From positions 1,059,001 through 1,123,000 of the forward strand of contig NZ_CP126080.1 in assembly GCF_030122805.1 (NCBI RefSeq): DNA of 64,000 nucleotides. The letters are read 5' to 3'. The notes beneath the pieces are model-generated. The model was not told where the DNA came from. It made no database searches and saw only the letters and a program-made list of their open reading frames with translations. Every line of letters starts with the position of its first letter. The first letter of the stretch is position 1. This stretch comes from Mesobacillus sp. AQ2. Lineage in GTDB: Bacteria; Bacillota; Bacilli; Bacillales; Cytobacillaceae. The position numbers and the translations under genes were made by a program. Shown in pieces: positions 43,027 through 51,918 of this stretch.

Positions 43027-43069
43027 AAATGCGCCTGATCTTCCTTGTTGAAGAGCAGGCGCATTTTTA
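43027..43069. terminator. Bidirectional terminator
   Basis: AAATGCGCCTG (43027-43037) pairs with CAGGCGCATTT (43056-43066). It lies between the convergent permease and hemolysin III genes. Confidence 0.9.
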
Positions 43070-43070
43070 A

Positions 43071-43718
43071 TTATAAGACGTAAAAATATACACTGAAAAA
43101 ATGGGCAAGGCTTCCGAGCATGATGAAGATATGAAAAATTTCATGGAAACCAAGGTACTTTGAGCGGAGGAAATCAGGTTTTAACGCGTAAATGACGCCT
43201 CCGATTGTGTAGAGGATGCCACCGGAAACAAGCCAGAAGATCCCTCCAGGATTCAATATGGAGGAGAGGGGAGAAACCACGAAAATCACCATCCAGCCCA
43301 TAAGGATATAGATGGAAGTCGACAGCCATCTTGGACTCCTGAACCAAATCATTTTAAACAGAATTCCGCACACAGCTGCAAAAGTGATGATGCCAAAAAG
43401 CGTCCAGCCTGTTGCGCCATTGAGACTGATCAGGCAAAAAGGAGCATAAGTTCCAGCGATCAGTACAAAAATCATCGAATGGTCAATTTTTCGAAGGAAG
43501 GCGATGATGCTGTCCCTGCTGATGACCATATGGTAAGTGGCCGATGCCGTGTAAAGCAAGATCATGCTGAGTCCAAAAATGGTCACGGATGTGATCACAA
43601 TTGGTGAACCGGTTGTGATTGAAGCCTTGATGACGAGCGCGAGCAGCCCTGCAAAGGATAATATAGCACCAGCCAGATGAGTAAGGCCATTAATGGGTTC
43701 ACGGATGTAGCTGTTCAT
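43071..43718 (-). CDS. Hemolysin III family (YplQ-like) membrane protein
   Basis: A 215-residue seven-helix protein of the hemolysin III / PAQR-like family. It starts REPINGLTHLAGAILS and contains SATYHMVISRDSIIAFLRKIDHSMIFVLIAGTYAPF and the C-terminal HEIFHIFIMLGSLAHFF, with the family's metal-binding-type His and Asp residues. Bacterial members are of uncertain function. It is monocistronic with GGAGG upstream of ATG. Confidence 0.92.
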   Translation of the reverse strand: MNSYIREPINGLTHLAGAILSFAGLLALVIKASITTGSPIVITSVTIFGLSMILLYTASATYHMVISRDSIIAFLRKIDHSMIFVLIAGTYAPFCLISLNGATGWTLFGIITFAAVCGILFKMIWFRSPRWLSTSIYILMGWMVIFVVSPLSSILNPGGIFWLVSGGILYTIGGVIYALKPDFLRSKYLGFHEIFHIFIMLGSLAHFFSVYFYVL

Positions 43719-43795
43719 GATATAACCTCCATGTCTTTGTATGTGGTTTCAATAACTACTTACAATAATATTACTATTACATCAGGTAGTCAATG

Positions 43796-43824
43796 TTTAC
43801 GGTTTGCTTTTTTTACCTTATAAT
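43796..43824 (+). promoter_or_regulatory. Promoter of the DUF1836-HTH operon
   Basis: TTTACG (43796-43801), a 17-bp spacer and TATAAT (43819-43824) form a sigma-A-type promoter 28 bp before the TTG start. Confidence 0.7.
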
Positions 43825-43851
43825 GAAAATAAAAAACATGAGGGATTCATA

Positions 43852-44436
43852 TTGAAAAATTTAGCGAGCTTGCTTGCCGAGCTTAACCTTGAAAATAATA
43901 TTGCACTTGAGGACATTCCTGAAATCGACTTATATATGGATCAGGTAATCCAGTTGTTTGAAAAAAATTTCGGCAGCTCGACAAGGAATGAAGATGAAAA
44001 AGTCCTGACGAAAACCATGATTAACAATTATGCAAAGGGAAAGTTATTCTTTCCTGTCAAAAATAAAAAGTATTCAAAGGAGCAGCTGATCTTGATCAGC
44101 TTGATTTACCAGCTGAAAGGCGGCTTGTCGATCCAGGATATCAAGCAGACTCTGGAAGGCATCAACGAGAGGACAGAGTCTGGTCAATTTCAATTGAATA
44201 AGTTTTATCAGAGCTATTTAAAACTCCACGAGAAGAATATTGAGATTTTTAATGAGGACGTCCTTAAAACGGAACAGGATGTCAAACTGGAAGTGAAGAC
44301 GCTTGAGGCAGATGAGCCTGAAGAACTGGAAACAGTGTTATTGATTGCATCGTTGATCAATATCAGCAATTTTTACAGAAAGACAGCTGAGAAGCTTGTC
44401 GACCAGCTTGCGGCCAAAAAAGAAAAAAAGGACTGA
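43852..44436 (+). CDS. DUF1836 family protein (YkrK-like)
   Basis: A 194-residue, mostly helical protein of the DUF1836 family. The core TKTMINNYAKGKLFFPVKNKKYSKEQLILISLIYQLKGGLSIQDIKQTL is a MerR-like winged-helix pattern, so DNA binding is likely. TTG 43852 follows GAGGGA; the longer reading would include the promoter. It is followed by a small HTH gene after 6 bp. Targets are unknown. Confidence 0.82.
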   Translation: MKNLASLLAELNLENNIALEDIPEIDLYMDQVIQLFEKNFGSSTRNEDEKVLTKTMINNYAKGKLFFPVKNKKYSKEQLILISLIYQLKGGLSIQDIKQTLEGINERTESGQFQLNKFYQSYLKLHEKNIEIFNEDVLKTEQDVKLEVKTLEADEPEELETVLLIASLINISNFYRKTAEKLVDQLAAKKEKKD

Positions 44437-44442
44437 ACTATT

Positions 44443-44673
44443 TTGTATATGACAATAAAAGAAGCAGCAGAATATCTGTCAATCCCAGCTGCACAGGTCG
44501 AGAACCTTGTCCTTCAGCGGAAAATCAGGACCATTCATGATGGTGAGCAATATTTGATTTATAAAGACCAATTCAATACCCATCTGAAACAGGTTGAGAA
44601 GTACAAAAAGCTGGTAGAAGAAATCATGAATGAACCAGTGCCTGAGGACATCGACATTAAAGATGAAGATTAA
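44443..44673 (+). CDS. Small excisionase-type HTH protein
   Basis: A 76-residue protein with an HTH_17 / excisionase-like N-terminus (MTIKEAAEYLSIPAAQVENLVLQRKIRTI, then GEQYLIYKDQF as wing) and an acidic tail. It is cotranscribed with the DUF1836 gene and ends at a strong terminator. No phage genes surround it, so it is more probably a chromosomal regulator than a real excisionase. Start TTG 44443 or ATG 44449. Confidence 0.8.
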   Translation: MYMTIKEAAEYLSIPAAQVENLVLQRKIRTIHDGEQYLIYKDQFNTHLKQVEKYKKLVEEIMNEPVPEDIDIKDED

Positions 44674-44707
44674 AAAAACGCGAGAGGACAAGTCCTTTCG
44701 CGTTTTT
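44672..44707. terminator. Bidirectional terminator
   Basis: AAAAACGCGAgAGGAC pairs with GTCCTtTCGCGTTTTT. It is shared by the HTH gene and the convergent kinase gene. Confidence 0.9.
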
Positions 44708-46367
44708 ACTTGGTTGATTTCTCAAGGTTTTTCATTTTTTCTTCATGTTTGATTGGCAATTGGACAATGACTTCTGTCCCTTTTTCAGGCTCGCTGTTGA
44801 ACTTGATGGTGCCGTTATGGGATTGGACTATTTTGAAGCTGACGGTCATTCCAAGTCCGGTTCCTTTTTCCTTGGAAGAATAAAAAGGTTCCCCGATTCT
44901 TTCCAGTAATTCTTTTGAGATTCCGATGCCCTCGTCCTTGACTCTGATTGAGGCATTATTATCAAAACTCTCCAGAGTGATGAAGACGGCATCTCCACCA
45001 GAAGAAGCCTCAATCGCATTTTTGACAATGTTGATGAACAGCTGCTTCAGCTGGTTCGGTTCACATTCAATTATAACTGGATGATCTTTGACCTCGAACT
45101 CAATTTGAATATTATGGAGGCTCGCTTCTGTCTTTAACAGGGAAATCACATCATGCAGGATCATCTGCAAATCTGCTTCCGTGTATTTGATCTGCTGCGG
45201 CTTGGCCAACAAGAGCAGCTCGCTGACAATGTGATTGATCCGGTTCAGTTCATCAATCATGATCTGATAGTAAAGCTGGTGCTTTTCATCCTCCATTTGA
45301 AGCAATTGGACGAGTCCTTTTAAGGAAGTGAGCGGGTTCCGGATTTCATGCGCGACGCTTGCGGATAATTCGCCGACGACAGACAGCTTATCCGTACGGC
45401 GCAAGCGCTCCTCTGTCTCGCGGAGCTCTGTCACATCACGGGAATTACAGATGATGCCCGCAATTTTTTCGTTCACTATAATCGGTAAAGTGGTGCTTTG
45501 GAAAATGAGCGGTTTCCCGTTCTTATGCATTAACTGCAGCTCGAACATTTGCGGACTGCAGTTTTCCACGACACTCGCTACCTTTTCCAAAACTTTCTGC
45601 CTATAGGATTCGGGAATCAAGTCAGCAAGGTTTTTTCCGATATATTCATCACGCCTGAATCCAGTTATTTTTTCGAATTGTGGATTCAGGTTGGTGATTG
45701 TCCCATTCAAGTCAAGCATTGAAACAATATCCAGACTGTATTCAAACAGGGACCGGTATTGTTGGCGGCTTTCTTCAAGAAGGTTTTCGACATTTTTTCG
45801 TTCCGATATATCCCGGCCAATGATCACAAGACCCTGGCGGCTGCCATCATCATTGAAAAGGGGGACTTTGATCGTATCAAATGTCTTGACAGATCCATCT
45901 GGCTGGGGCAAAACTTCCTCGACACGAATGATCCCGCCTGCTTTCCAGGCTTCTTCATCAGAAATCTCGCAATAATTCAGCGCATCGCTGAAATAGTTGC
46001 TATACTCTGCCAGTTCTGTATCCTTTTTTCCTCTATAGTCAACGTTCTCAATGTCAAATAGTTTCAAACCAAAGTCATTGGCCTGTATCCACCGGCCTTC
46101 TCCATCCTTGAAGTTGACGAAATCCACCATCGAATTGATCAGTGTGGAGAGTCGCTTTTCTTCTTCTTTTGCAGCACTCAGTTCTTCCATTTTAGAGATG
46201 AAATAATAGAAGAACCCTCCTGCCAGCAAAACATAAAGGACTTCCTTCGAGTGTTCGATCACCGCAACAAAGTTTGAAGGTGCGTATAAACTCAGCACAT
46301 AGTTTGTCCCAAAAATCCAGACAATGCTCAGAATGAAAAAGATAAGGACATATTGCTTTTTCTTCAT
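44706..46367 (-). CDS. PAS-domain sensor histidine kinase (sporulation-kinase-like)
   Basis: A 553-residue kinase: two N-terminal membrane helices (YVLIFFILSIVWIFGTNYV; VLYVLLAGGFFYYFI) with almost no external loop, two PAS domains (about 75-190 and 200-320), a HisKA domain with the phospho-His in VGELSASVAHEIRNPLTSLKG and an HATPase domain (NIVKNAIEAS, VKDEGIGIS, GTGLGMTVSF). The layout is that of Bacillus phosphorelay kinases such as KinC/KinE. No response regulator is linked, which fits a phosphorelay kinase. A GTAAGC/GCTTAC hairpin (46382-46399) lies in the leader. Confidence 0.9.
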   Translation of the reverse strand: MKKKQYVLIFFILSIVWIFGTNYVLSLYAPSNFVAVIEHSKEVLYVLLAGGFFYYFISKMEELSAAKEEEKRLSTLINSMVDFVNFKDGEGRWIQANDFGLKLFDIENVDYRGKKDTELAEYSNYFSDALNYCEISDEEAWKAGGIIRVEEVLPQPDGSVKTFDTIKVPLFNDDGSRQGLVIIGRDISERKNVENLLEESRQQYRSLFEYSLDIVSMLDLNGTITNLNPQFEKITGFRRDEYIGKNLADLIPESYRQKVLEKVASVVENCSPQMFELQLMHKNGKPLIFQSTTLPIIVNEKIAGIICNSRDVTELRETEERLRRTDKLSVVGELSASVAHEIRNPLTSLKGLVQLLQMEDEKHQLYYQIMIDELNRINHIVSELLLLAKPQQIKYTEADLQMILHDVISLLKTEASLHNIQIEFEVKDHPVIIECEPNQLKQLFINIVKNAIEASSGGDAVFITLESFDNNASIRVKDEGIGISKELLERIGEPFYSSKEKGTGLGMTVSFKIVQSHNGTIKFNSEPEKGTEVIVQLPIKHEEKMKNLEKSTK

Positions 46368-46609
46368 ATCTAACTCCTAAAGTAAGCGGAAAAGCTTACG
46401 TGATTTCAAAATGGTTACTCATCTATAGTAGCACAATTTTATTTATTTTAATGAATATTATTTCCATATCAGTATTTCTATTAAATGGAAAAAGATGCAA
46501 AGGGCTGATATGGATTCAGTTCCTTTGCACCCTTTATTATTGAGGCGCTATTGAACAAGCTGTTGTTTGACGTTCCAGGAGCTTCTCTTTCCGCAGGAAA
46601 AATATGTTA

Positions 46610-46981
46610 TTAAAATTCACCATCCGTAGCCTGGAATGGGATATTTAGTCGGTTCTCAACCGCACGGAGCCTTTGGTTCAACCGGTTTAGACGGCGGGTA
46701 TGGCGCTCGTCATTTTGATTCAAGCGGGCAATTTCATTGTTAAGACGGCTGATTTCCTTATTGATCCTGGCAATCTCCCTGTTTTGGCGGGCAATTTCTT
46801 TATTTTGTCTGTCAAGCTCTGTTTTCTGAACCTGGAACTGCCGTTCAAGCTGGTTCACTCGGCGTTCAAGTGCAGGCTGTCGGTCAAAGTCGTGAAAATT
46901 CTGTTGCTGTGCGTGATAACCAAAATCATAGTGTGTATACGGGTCGTAATACTTTGAGTTGTAATACTGATAAGGGTTCAT
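46610..46981 (-). CDS. Tyr-rich protein with perfect heptad coiled coil
   Basis: A 123-residue protein. The first 40 residues are rich in Tyr, His and Gln (PYQYYNSKYYDPYTHYDFGY). Residues about 60-95 form a 7-residue repeat: QNKEIAR, QNREIAR, INKEISR, LNNEIAR, then LNQNDER, an ideal heptad coiled coil, and a helical end. ATG 46981 has AAGGAG 9 nt upstream. The Tyr-rich head plus coiled coil resembles spore coat or outer-layer proteins, but I do not recognise a named family. Confidence 0.75.
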   Translation of the reverse strand: MNPYQYYNSKYYDPYTHYDFGYHAQQQNFHDFDRQPALERRVNQLERQFQVQKTELDRQNKEIARQNREIARINKEISRLNNEIARLNQNDERHTRRLNRLNQRLRAVENRLNIPFQATDGEF

Positions 46982-47114
46982 ACGGGCACACTCCTTATTT
47001 TTATTCATAATAAATTCTCTATAAAGTATGTAGGTGAATGCCGTGGGTGCAAGGTTTTATCAGAAGAAGGAAAAATTGGAGCGGTGGCGAATGGATATTC
47101 AGGTGGTGATATAA

Positions 47115-47609
47115 ATGGGAATGTCAGAGTATTATCAAGAGATTAGAAGGAAAGTGGGAAGCGAACTTATCTTCATGCCAAGCGTGGCGGGAATCATCAG
47201 GAACGGAGCAGGCGAGATTCTGTTCCAGAATAAAGGCAATGGAGAGAAATGGAGCCTTCCGGCAGGAGCAATTGAACCAGGCGAAGCACCTGCGGAGGCC
47301 GTAGTCCGAGAAGTGTGGGAAGAAACAGGTCTCCATGTTGTCCCTGAAATAGTATTGGGTGTCTTTGGCGGCAAAGACTTTCGCTACCAATACCCTAACG
47401 GCCACAAAGTCGAGTATGTGGTGTTTGTGTTTGAATGCATGGTAAGAGGCGGTGAACACAATCCCATCGACAGTGAGACGGCCGAACTTCGTTACTTCAG
47501 CGCGGAAAATAGGCCGGAATTGGCCCTGCCTTATCCAGAGAGTATTTTTACTGAAACGGGTAGTGGGAAGACGGCGTTTCAATGGGATGAGGGATGGAGG
47601 AAAGTATAG
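47115..47609 (+). CDS. Nudix hydrolase
   Basis: A 164-residue Nudix protein. The Nudix box is complete: GAIEPGEAPAEAVVREVWEE followed by TGL (about residues 55-77), fitting GX5EX7REUXEEXGU. It hydrolyses a nucleoside diphosphate linked to another moiety; the substrate is not predictable. The GGTGGTGAT upstream of the ATG is a moderate site. It is monocistronic; a MITE-like element lies directly downstream. Confidence 0.9.
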   Translation: MGMSEYYQEIRRKVGSELIFMPSVAGIIRNGAGEILFQNKGNGEKWSLPAGAIEPGEAPAEAVVREVWEETGLHVVPEIVLGVFGGKDFRYQYPNGHKVEYVVFVFECMVRGGEHNPIDSETAELRYFSAENRPELALPYPESIFTETGSGKTAFQWDEGWRKV

Positions 47610-47628
47610 GGAAGGAGAATATAAAAAA

Positions 47629-47813
47629 AGGCTGTTTTCGTAAAGATTGTTGTTAAAATCTTAAAGCCGATTTTAACGTGCTATAAGCAATTTTGCAGTT
47701 CGTTTTTAAGTGTGCAAGCTCTTTTCTCATAATAAGCCTGAATTTTATAAAGAAAACTAGGTCATTCAATCCAATTTAGTAGTCAATAGCAACAAAGTTT
47801 GAGAAAAGAGCCT
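47629..47813. mobile_element. MITE-like element with about 26-bp imperfect terminal inverted repeats
   Basis: This 185-bp non-coding block starts AGGCTGTTTTCGTAAAGATT and ends with the near-complement: the reverse complement of the right end starts AGGCTCTTTTCTCAAACTTT. About 20 of the first 26 bases match. It sits between A runs on both sides, so a target duplication is hard to define. An internal AGCTCTTTTCTCA at 47718 repeats the right-end sequence. No ORF is present. The size and ends suggest a non-autonomous element. Confidence 0.6.
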
Positions 47814-47845
47814 AAAAAAAAAGAGAGCGCGGCAATCGCGCTCTC
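47814..47845 (-). terminator. Terminator of the Gfo/Idh/MocA gene
   Basis: GAGAGCGCG (47823-47831) pairs with CGCGCTCTC (47837-47845). The T run on the minus strand adjoins the MITE-like element. Confidence 0.9.
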
Positions 47846-48788
47846 AGCCTTTCCGCAGTTGCTCCAATACGACCTGTGTATCATACCCTGCAGCAAAATC
47901 AATGATCGTAGCATCATCACCTTTTACAGCTTTTATAAGGTGATCAATCAATGAATCTGTCAGGGAATCATCAGCTTGCAAAGCCAGAATCTCTTCGCCA
48001 AGCTTGCCGCCCTCCAGCTGCCCCCAGTTCAGCAATGATAACGTTCCTTCACTGCCGGAAGCCGTAAAGGTAATTTCCTCCTTGCCGGCGATTTGGCTCA
48101 TGCCATCAATCAGCACTGGAGTCCCGTCAGCTAATTCCAGGATAGCTAAAATTCCAATCTCACTAGCCTTTGGGTCTTCAGGAAATTGTAATTGGACATT
48201 CTTTACTGCGACTGCGCCAAAAATCTTCTGCACTTGCTGGATGAAATGGACGCCCACCTCAAGTACATAGCCGCCCTGCTCCTTGCTTGCAACCCAGGCA
48301 TTCTGCTGCCACGGGCGCGGCCATTCAGGAAAGTGCATCTTCAGTTGAACTCTTCTCAGTTTTCCCACGTAGTTTTCCTTGATTAACTTTTCAAAAGTCC
48401 TGCTGCCGGCACTGTAATTCAGCGGGAAATTCATTGCATGGACGATACCCGCACCCTGTGCCTGTTTTAATAGACTCTCAGCTTCCTCTGCCGAATTGGC
48501 CAGCGGTTTCTCACACAAAATATGTATCCCTTTTTGAATTACATCTGACGCAACGGCATGGTGAAATTTCGGAGGCACCGCAACATACACCAGGTCCAAA
48601 TCAGTCTTTACAAGCATTTCTTTATGGTTCGTGAATGCCGGTACATCGCCCAACTCCGCCGCAACCTCATTTGCCCTTTCTTCCAACGTGTCGCACACCA
48701 CCGCAATTTCAGTTTCAGCGTGCTCCTGAAACCCTTTTATCAAACGCTGGCCAATTGCACCAAGGCCAATGATTCCAACTTTTATCAT
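47844..48788 (-). CDS. Gfo/Idh/MocA family oxidoreductase
   Basis: A 314-residue NAD(P)-dependent dehydrogenase: N-terminal Rossmann motif VGIIGLGAIGQRLIKGF, the conserved HILCEKPLANSAEEA (EKP motif with catalytic Lys, about residue 95) and a C-terminal alpha/beta domain with the EVGVHFIQQVQ His segment. Members oxidise sugars, inositols or related compounds, or reduce biliverdin. No sugar catabolic genes are adjacent, so the substrate is unknown. GGAGG precedes the ATG. Confidence 0.88.
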   Translation of the reverse strand: MIKVGIIGLGAIGQRLIKGFQEHAETEIAVVCDTLEERANEVAAELGDVPAFTNHKEMLVKTDLDLVYVAVPPKFHHAVASDVIQKGIHILCEKPLANSAEEAESLLKQAQGAGIVHAMNFPLNYSAGSRTFEKLIKENYVGKLRRVQLKMHFPEWPRPWQQNAWVASKEQGGYVLEVGVHFIQQVQKIFGAVAVKNVQLQFPEDPKASEIGILAILELADGTPVLIDGMSQIAGKEEITFTASGSEGTLSLLNWGQLEGGKLGEEILALQADDSLTDSLIDHLIKAVKGDDATIIDFAAGYDTQVVLEQLRKG

Positions 48789-49044
48789 AGGGAGACCTCC
48801 AAGAATAATAGTTCTTTTTCTTCATTATACAAATTATTTTAAAAATTAAATAGTTTCGTAAGTCTAAAATTTATAATGTCGAATTATAGGACTATTATAT
48901 GAGGATTTTAGTAGTTATATGGAAAGTTTGCGCGAAAAAAGTTGAATGATTTGATAATTTAAAATATTGTAAATTGAAAGTTTACTTGCTAAAATAGTAT
49001 TGCACTAAATATTCTGAAATCCATTTAAGGAGAGGGGTAGGAAT

Positions 49045-51432
49045 TTGAAGAAAAATTTAGGTCTAAAGGTCCTATCAAGCATTACGATGACTGCAATGCT
49101 TGCAAGCACTCTGTCATTCGCGTCTGCTGGACCAGCTACAGTCAAAGCGGTTGAAAAACCAGGCTACCAGGCCAACGGAGGAGCACCAATCGATTTAGGC
49201 ATCGCAAACGATGAGAGATTGATAGAAATGTTGAAGAAAGAAGGAAAGATTGCGAAGGATGCAACTCCTGCTGAGGCGGAAAAGGGATTGCAGAAGTATT
49301 TGAAAGAAAAGGCAGCTAACGCTGGTAAAACCAAGGATAAATTGCCTGAATCTCTTGGACAGCTTAAAAAAGGTACGGAAAAACCAAATAGCGATAGCCT
49401 GACTAAAGGCAAAGGAAATAAACTCGGACAGGCTAAGAAGAATACTGTGGATAGTGTTGAAAAAGAGGGTTACAACGGTGAAGTTCGATCAGATAAGGTT
49501 CTTATCCTTAAAATCGACTTTCCAGACTATAAACATAATTCTATAACACCAGAAGAAACAGGTTTTTACTACAAAGATTATTCTGATGATCATTTCCAAA
49601 GTATGGTGTTTGGTAAAGATGGATACGAAGGTCCAAATGGTGAGAAATTCGTCTCTATGAAACAGTATTATGAACAACAATCAGGTGGCAGCTATACAGT
49701 TGATGGTGAAGTGGCTGGGTGGTACACAGCTGATCATCCGGCAGCATATTATGGCGGTAATTACCCGGCTCCAGATGGCAGTGATGCCCGTCCACGTACG
49801 TTAGTTTATGAAGCACTTAAAAAAGCTGGCCAAGATCCTAATGTTGACTTGAGTGAATATGACGTATGGGATCGCGACGACTATGATGGAGACGGTGTTT
49901 ACAACGAACCAGATGGTATCATTGACCACTTAATGGTCATTCATTCAGGTGTCGGTGAAGAAGCAGGTGGCGGCTCACTTGGTGGGGATGCAATCTGGTC
50001 ACATCGTTGGAATCTTGGTGGATTAGTTGGTGTTCCAGGCGGATCTTCCAATAGTGATCGTTTTGGGGGTGCATTAGGCGCGTATGATTACACCATCGAA
50101 CCGGAAGATGGAGCAGCTGGCGTCTTCATTCACGAATTCGGCCATGATTTAGGACTGCCGGATGAATATGATACTCAGTACACTGGTGCCGGTGAGGCTG
50201 TTGCTTACTGGTCAGTTATGGCAAGCGGCAGCTGGGCAGGCAAGATTGGTGGGACAGAGCCTCCAGGATTCAGCCCATATGCAAAGGAAAAACTTCAGGA
50301 ATGGCATGGTGGTAATTGGTTAAGTGGGACAACATTGAACTCTGAAGATATTACAAGTGCAGGCACAAATATTTTACTTGACGAAGGTGTTACTAAGGGA
50401 ACTAATAACGATGCAGTAAGAGTAAACCTTCCTGATAAAGTGAACGTATTGAACAAACCTGCAGAAGGATCATTTGAATACTATGGTGGCAAAGGTGATG
50501 AAGTTGATCACAAGATGTTCGCTACGATCGATTTAACTGGTGCCAATGCTGCAACTCTTGATTTTGATGCTTGGTACAATATAGAGAAAGATTGGGATTA
50601 TGCCATGGTTCAAGTATCGACTGATGGTGGGGAAACATGGGAGTCTTTATCGAGCGGTCGAACTACATCTACATTGGATCCAAATGGATATCCAGCAATT
50701 AAAGAAAATCTTCCTGGCTATACTGGATCAAGTGATGGCTGGGTACACGAAACAATTGATTTAAGTAAGTTTGCGGGCCAGGAAATCCAGCTTCAACTAC
50801 GTTACATGACAGACTGGGGATCTAATTTAGATGGATTCTTTGCTGATAACATCAAGGTAACGGCAGATGGAAATGAAGTTTTCTCTGATGGTGCTGAAGG
50901 AGAAGCTGAATTTTCATTAAATGGGTTTGAAAAGCATGATGGAAAGTATACCACTGATCATTATTATCTTCTTGAGTGGAGATCACATAATGGCGTCGAT
51001 GAAGGCTTGAAAAATATTCGTCGTGGAGCTTCAATTATGTCTTACGATCCAGGTTTAGTCGTATGGTATGTTGATGAATCTTATGACAACAACTGGACAG
51101 GTGTACACCCTGGAGACGGTTATCTGGGAGTTGTGGATGCAGACCAGCATACTAATTATTGGAGTGATGGAGCTGTAGCTTCTACTCGATATCAAGTACA
51201 CGATGCTGCATTTGGACTTGAAAAGTCCGAAAAGATGTTCTTGAACTATCCAGGTCAGTTTACAATGAAGGACAACTATACGAAGCGTAATCCACTATTT
51301 GATGATAGCGCAGATTACAGCAATCCTGGAATGGTTGACGCTGGCCGCAACGTGTCTACTTACGGCTTGAAATTCCGTGTAGTAGGTCAAAGCGCTGACG
51401 GCACAGTGGGTAAAGTGTTAATCTTTAAGTAA
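49045..51432 (+). CDS. ina: Immune inhibitor A, secreted M6 zinc metalloprotease
   Basis: A 795-residue secreted protease of the InhA/M6 family. Residues 1-28 form a signal peptide (LKVLSSITMTAMLASTLSFA). A Lys-rich propeptide runs to about 145, then the catalytic domain with FIHEFGHDLGLPDEYD (HExxHxxGxxDE zinc motif, about residue 363). A beta-rich domain follows (DTGGET-like DGGETW, about 530) and the family C-terminal domain with YYLLEWRSHNG. It cleaves proteins outside the cell; in B. cereus it degrades insect antimicrobial peptides. TTG follows GGGGTAGG. The 256-bp upstream gap is AT-rich and suits a stationary-phase promoter. Confidence 0.95.
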   Translation: MKKNLGLKVLSSITMTAMLASTLSFASAGPATVKAVEKPGYQANGGAPIDLGIANDERLIEMLKKEGKIAKDATPAEAEKGLQKYLKEKAANAGKTKDKLPESLGQLKKGTEKPNSDSLTKGKGNKLGQAKKNTVDSVEKEGYNGEVRSDKVLILKIDFPDYKHNSITPEETGFYYKDYSDDHFQSMVFGKDGYEGPNGEKFVSMKQYYEQQSGGSYTVDGEVAGWYTADHPAAYYGGNYPAPDGSDARPRTLVYEALKKAGQDPNVDLSEYDVWDRDDYDGDGVYNEPDGIIDHLMVIHSGVGEEAGGGSLGGDAIWSHRWNLGGLVGVPGGSSNSDRFGGALGAYDYTIEPEDGAAGVFIHEFGHDLGLPDEYDTQYTGAGEAVAYWSVMASGSWAGKIGGTEPPGFSPYAKEKLQEWHGGNWLSGTTLNSEDITSAGTNILLDEGVTKGTNNDAVRVNLPDKVNVLNKPAEGSFEYYGGKGDEVDHKMFATIDLTGANAATLDFDAWYNIEKDWDYAMVQVSTDGGETWESLSSGRTTSTLDPNGYPAIKENLPGYTGSSDGWVHETIDLSKFAGQEIQLQLRYMTDWGSNLDGFFADNIKVTADGNEVFSDGAEGEAEFSLNGFEKHDGKYTTDHYYLLEWRSHNGVDEGLKNIRRGASIMSYDPGLVVWYVDESYDNNWTGVHPGDGYLGVVDADQHTNYWSDGAVASTRYQVHDAAFGLEKSEKMFLNYPGQFTMKDNYTKRNPLFDDSADYSNPGMVDAGRNVSTYGLKFRVVGQSADGTVGKVLIFK

Positions 51433-51439
51433 AAATGAA

Positions 51440-51476
51440 GAAACGCTGCCGGATTTTCGGCAGCGTTTTTGTTTTT
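51440..51476 (+). terminator. Terminator of immune inhibitor A
   Basis: AAACGCTGCCG pairs with CGGCAGCGTTT, followed by TTGTTTTTT. Confidence 0.93.
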
Positions 51477-51477
51477 T

Positions 51478-51828
51478 CTAATCAATATCTGGCTGGAACC
51501 CAATAAGCTTGGCTTTTTTGTCAGCCTTGGGATCGGAATCAGGAAAGGTAATTATGGATGCAATGTACTCCCAGCGAAGGAACATATGCGTGGTGCAGGT
51601 TTCTTCGACCTGATCTTCGGTAGGAATCACCGTGCCATCTTCCTTCTGGACTGGCGTTCGTTTATAGCAAGGGTTTTCAACCCAAATCCCCATACTCTCG
51701 GCATGGACCAGTTTTACCAGGTACCATTCATCTGGCTGAAAGATTCCGGTAATTTCGCCAATCATATTTTCGGGGAAATTTTTCAGTTTAACCTGAACCT
51801 TCTGGTTAACATAAGCATCTAAAAACAT
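51478..51828 (-). CDS. Hypothetical protein, SH3-like beta barrel
   Basis: A 116-residue soluble protein. Its first half (VNQKVQVKLKNFPENMIGEITGIFQPDEWYLVKLVH) looks like an Sm/SH3-type small beta barrel, and three Cys (NPC, ETC) lie in the middle. ATG 51828 has AGGAG 7 nt upstream, whereas the ATG at 51834 is too close to it. I do not recognise a named family. It stands alone between convergent and codirectional neighbours. Confidence 0.7.
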   Translation of the reverse strand: MFLDAYVNQKVQVKLKNFPENMIGEITGIFQPDEWYLVKLVHAESMGIWVENPCYKRTPVQKEDGTVIPTEDQVEETCTTHMFLRWEYIASIITFPDSDPKADKKAKLIGFQPDID

Positions 51829-51895
51829 GAGCATTCTCCTTTCAGTAAAAACCTCATCCTTTACCTACTTCCTTTTTTAGCGAAAAATAAACATG

Positions 51896-51918
51896 AAAAA
51901 AAGGCCAAGATTGGCCTT
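51896..51918 (-). terminator. Terminator of GNAT gene
   Basis: AAGGCCAA pairs with TTGGCCTT; the minus strand then reads TTTTTTT. Confidence 0.8.

Noticed and set aside
46382..46399. GTAAGC/GCTTAC repeat as a cre or Spo0A site upstream of the kinase
   Set aside because: It matches neither consensus; it is recorded only as a possible leader hairpin.
47034..47114. 26-codon ORF before the Nudix gene (GTG start, ends at the Nudix ATG region)
   Set aside because: The ribosome site is poor and it is very short with no conserved feature visible; not enough support to call a leader peptide.
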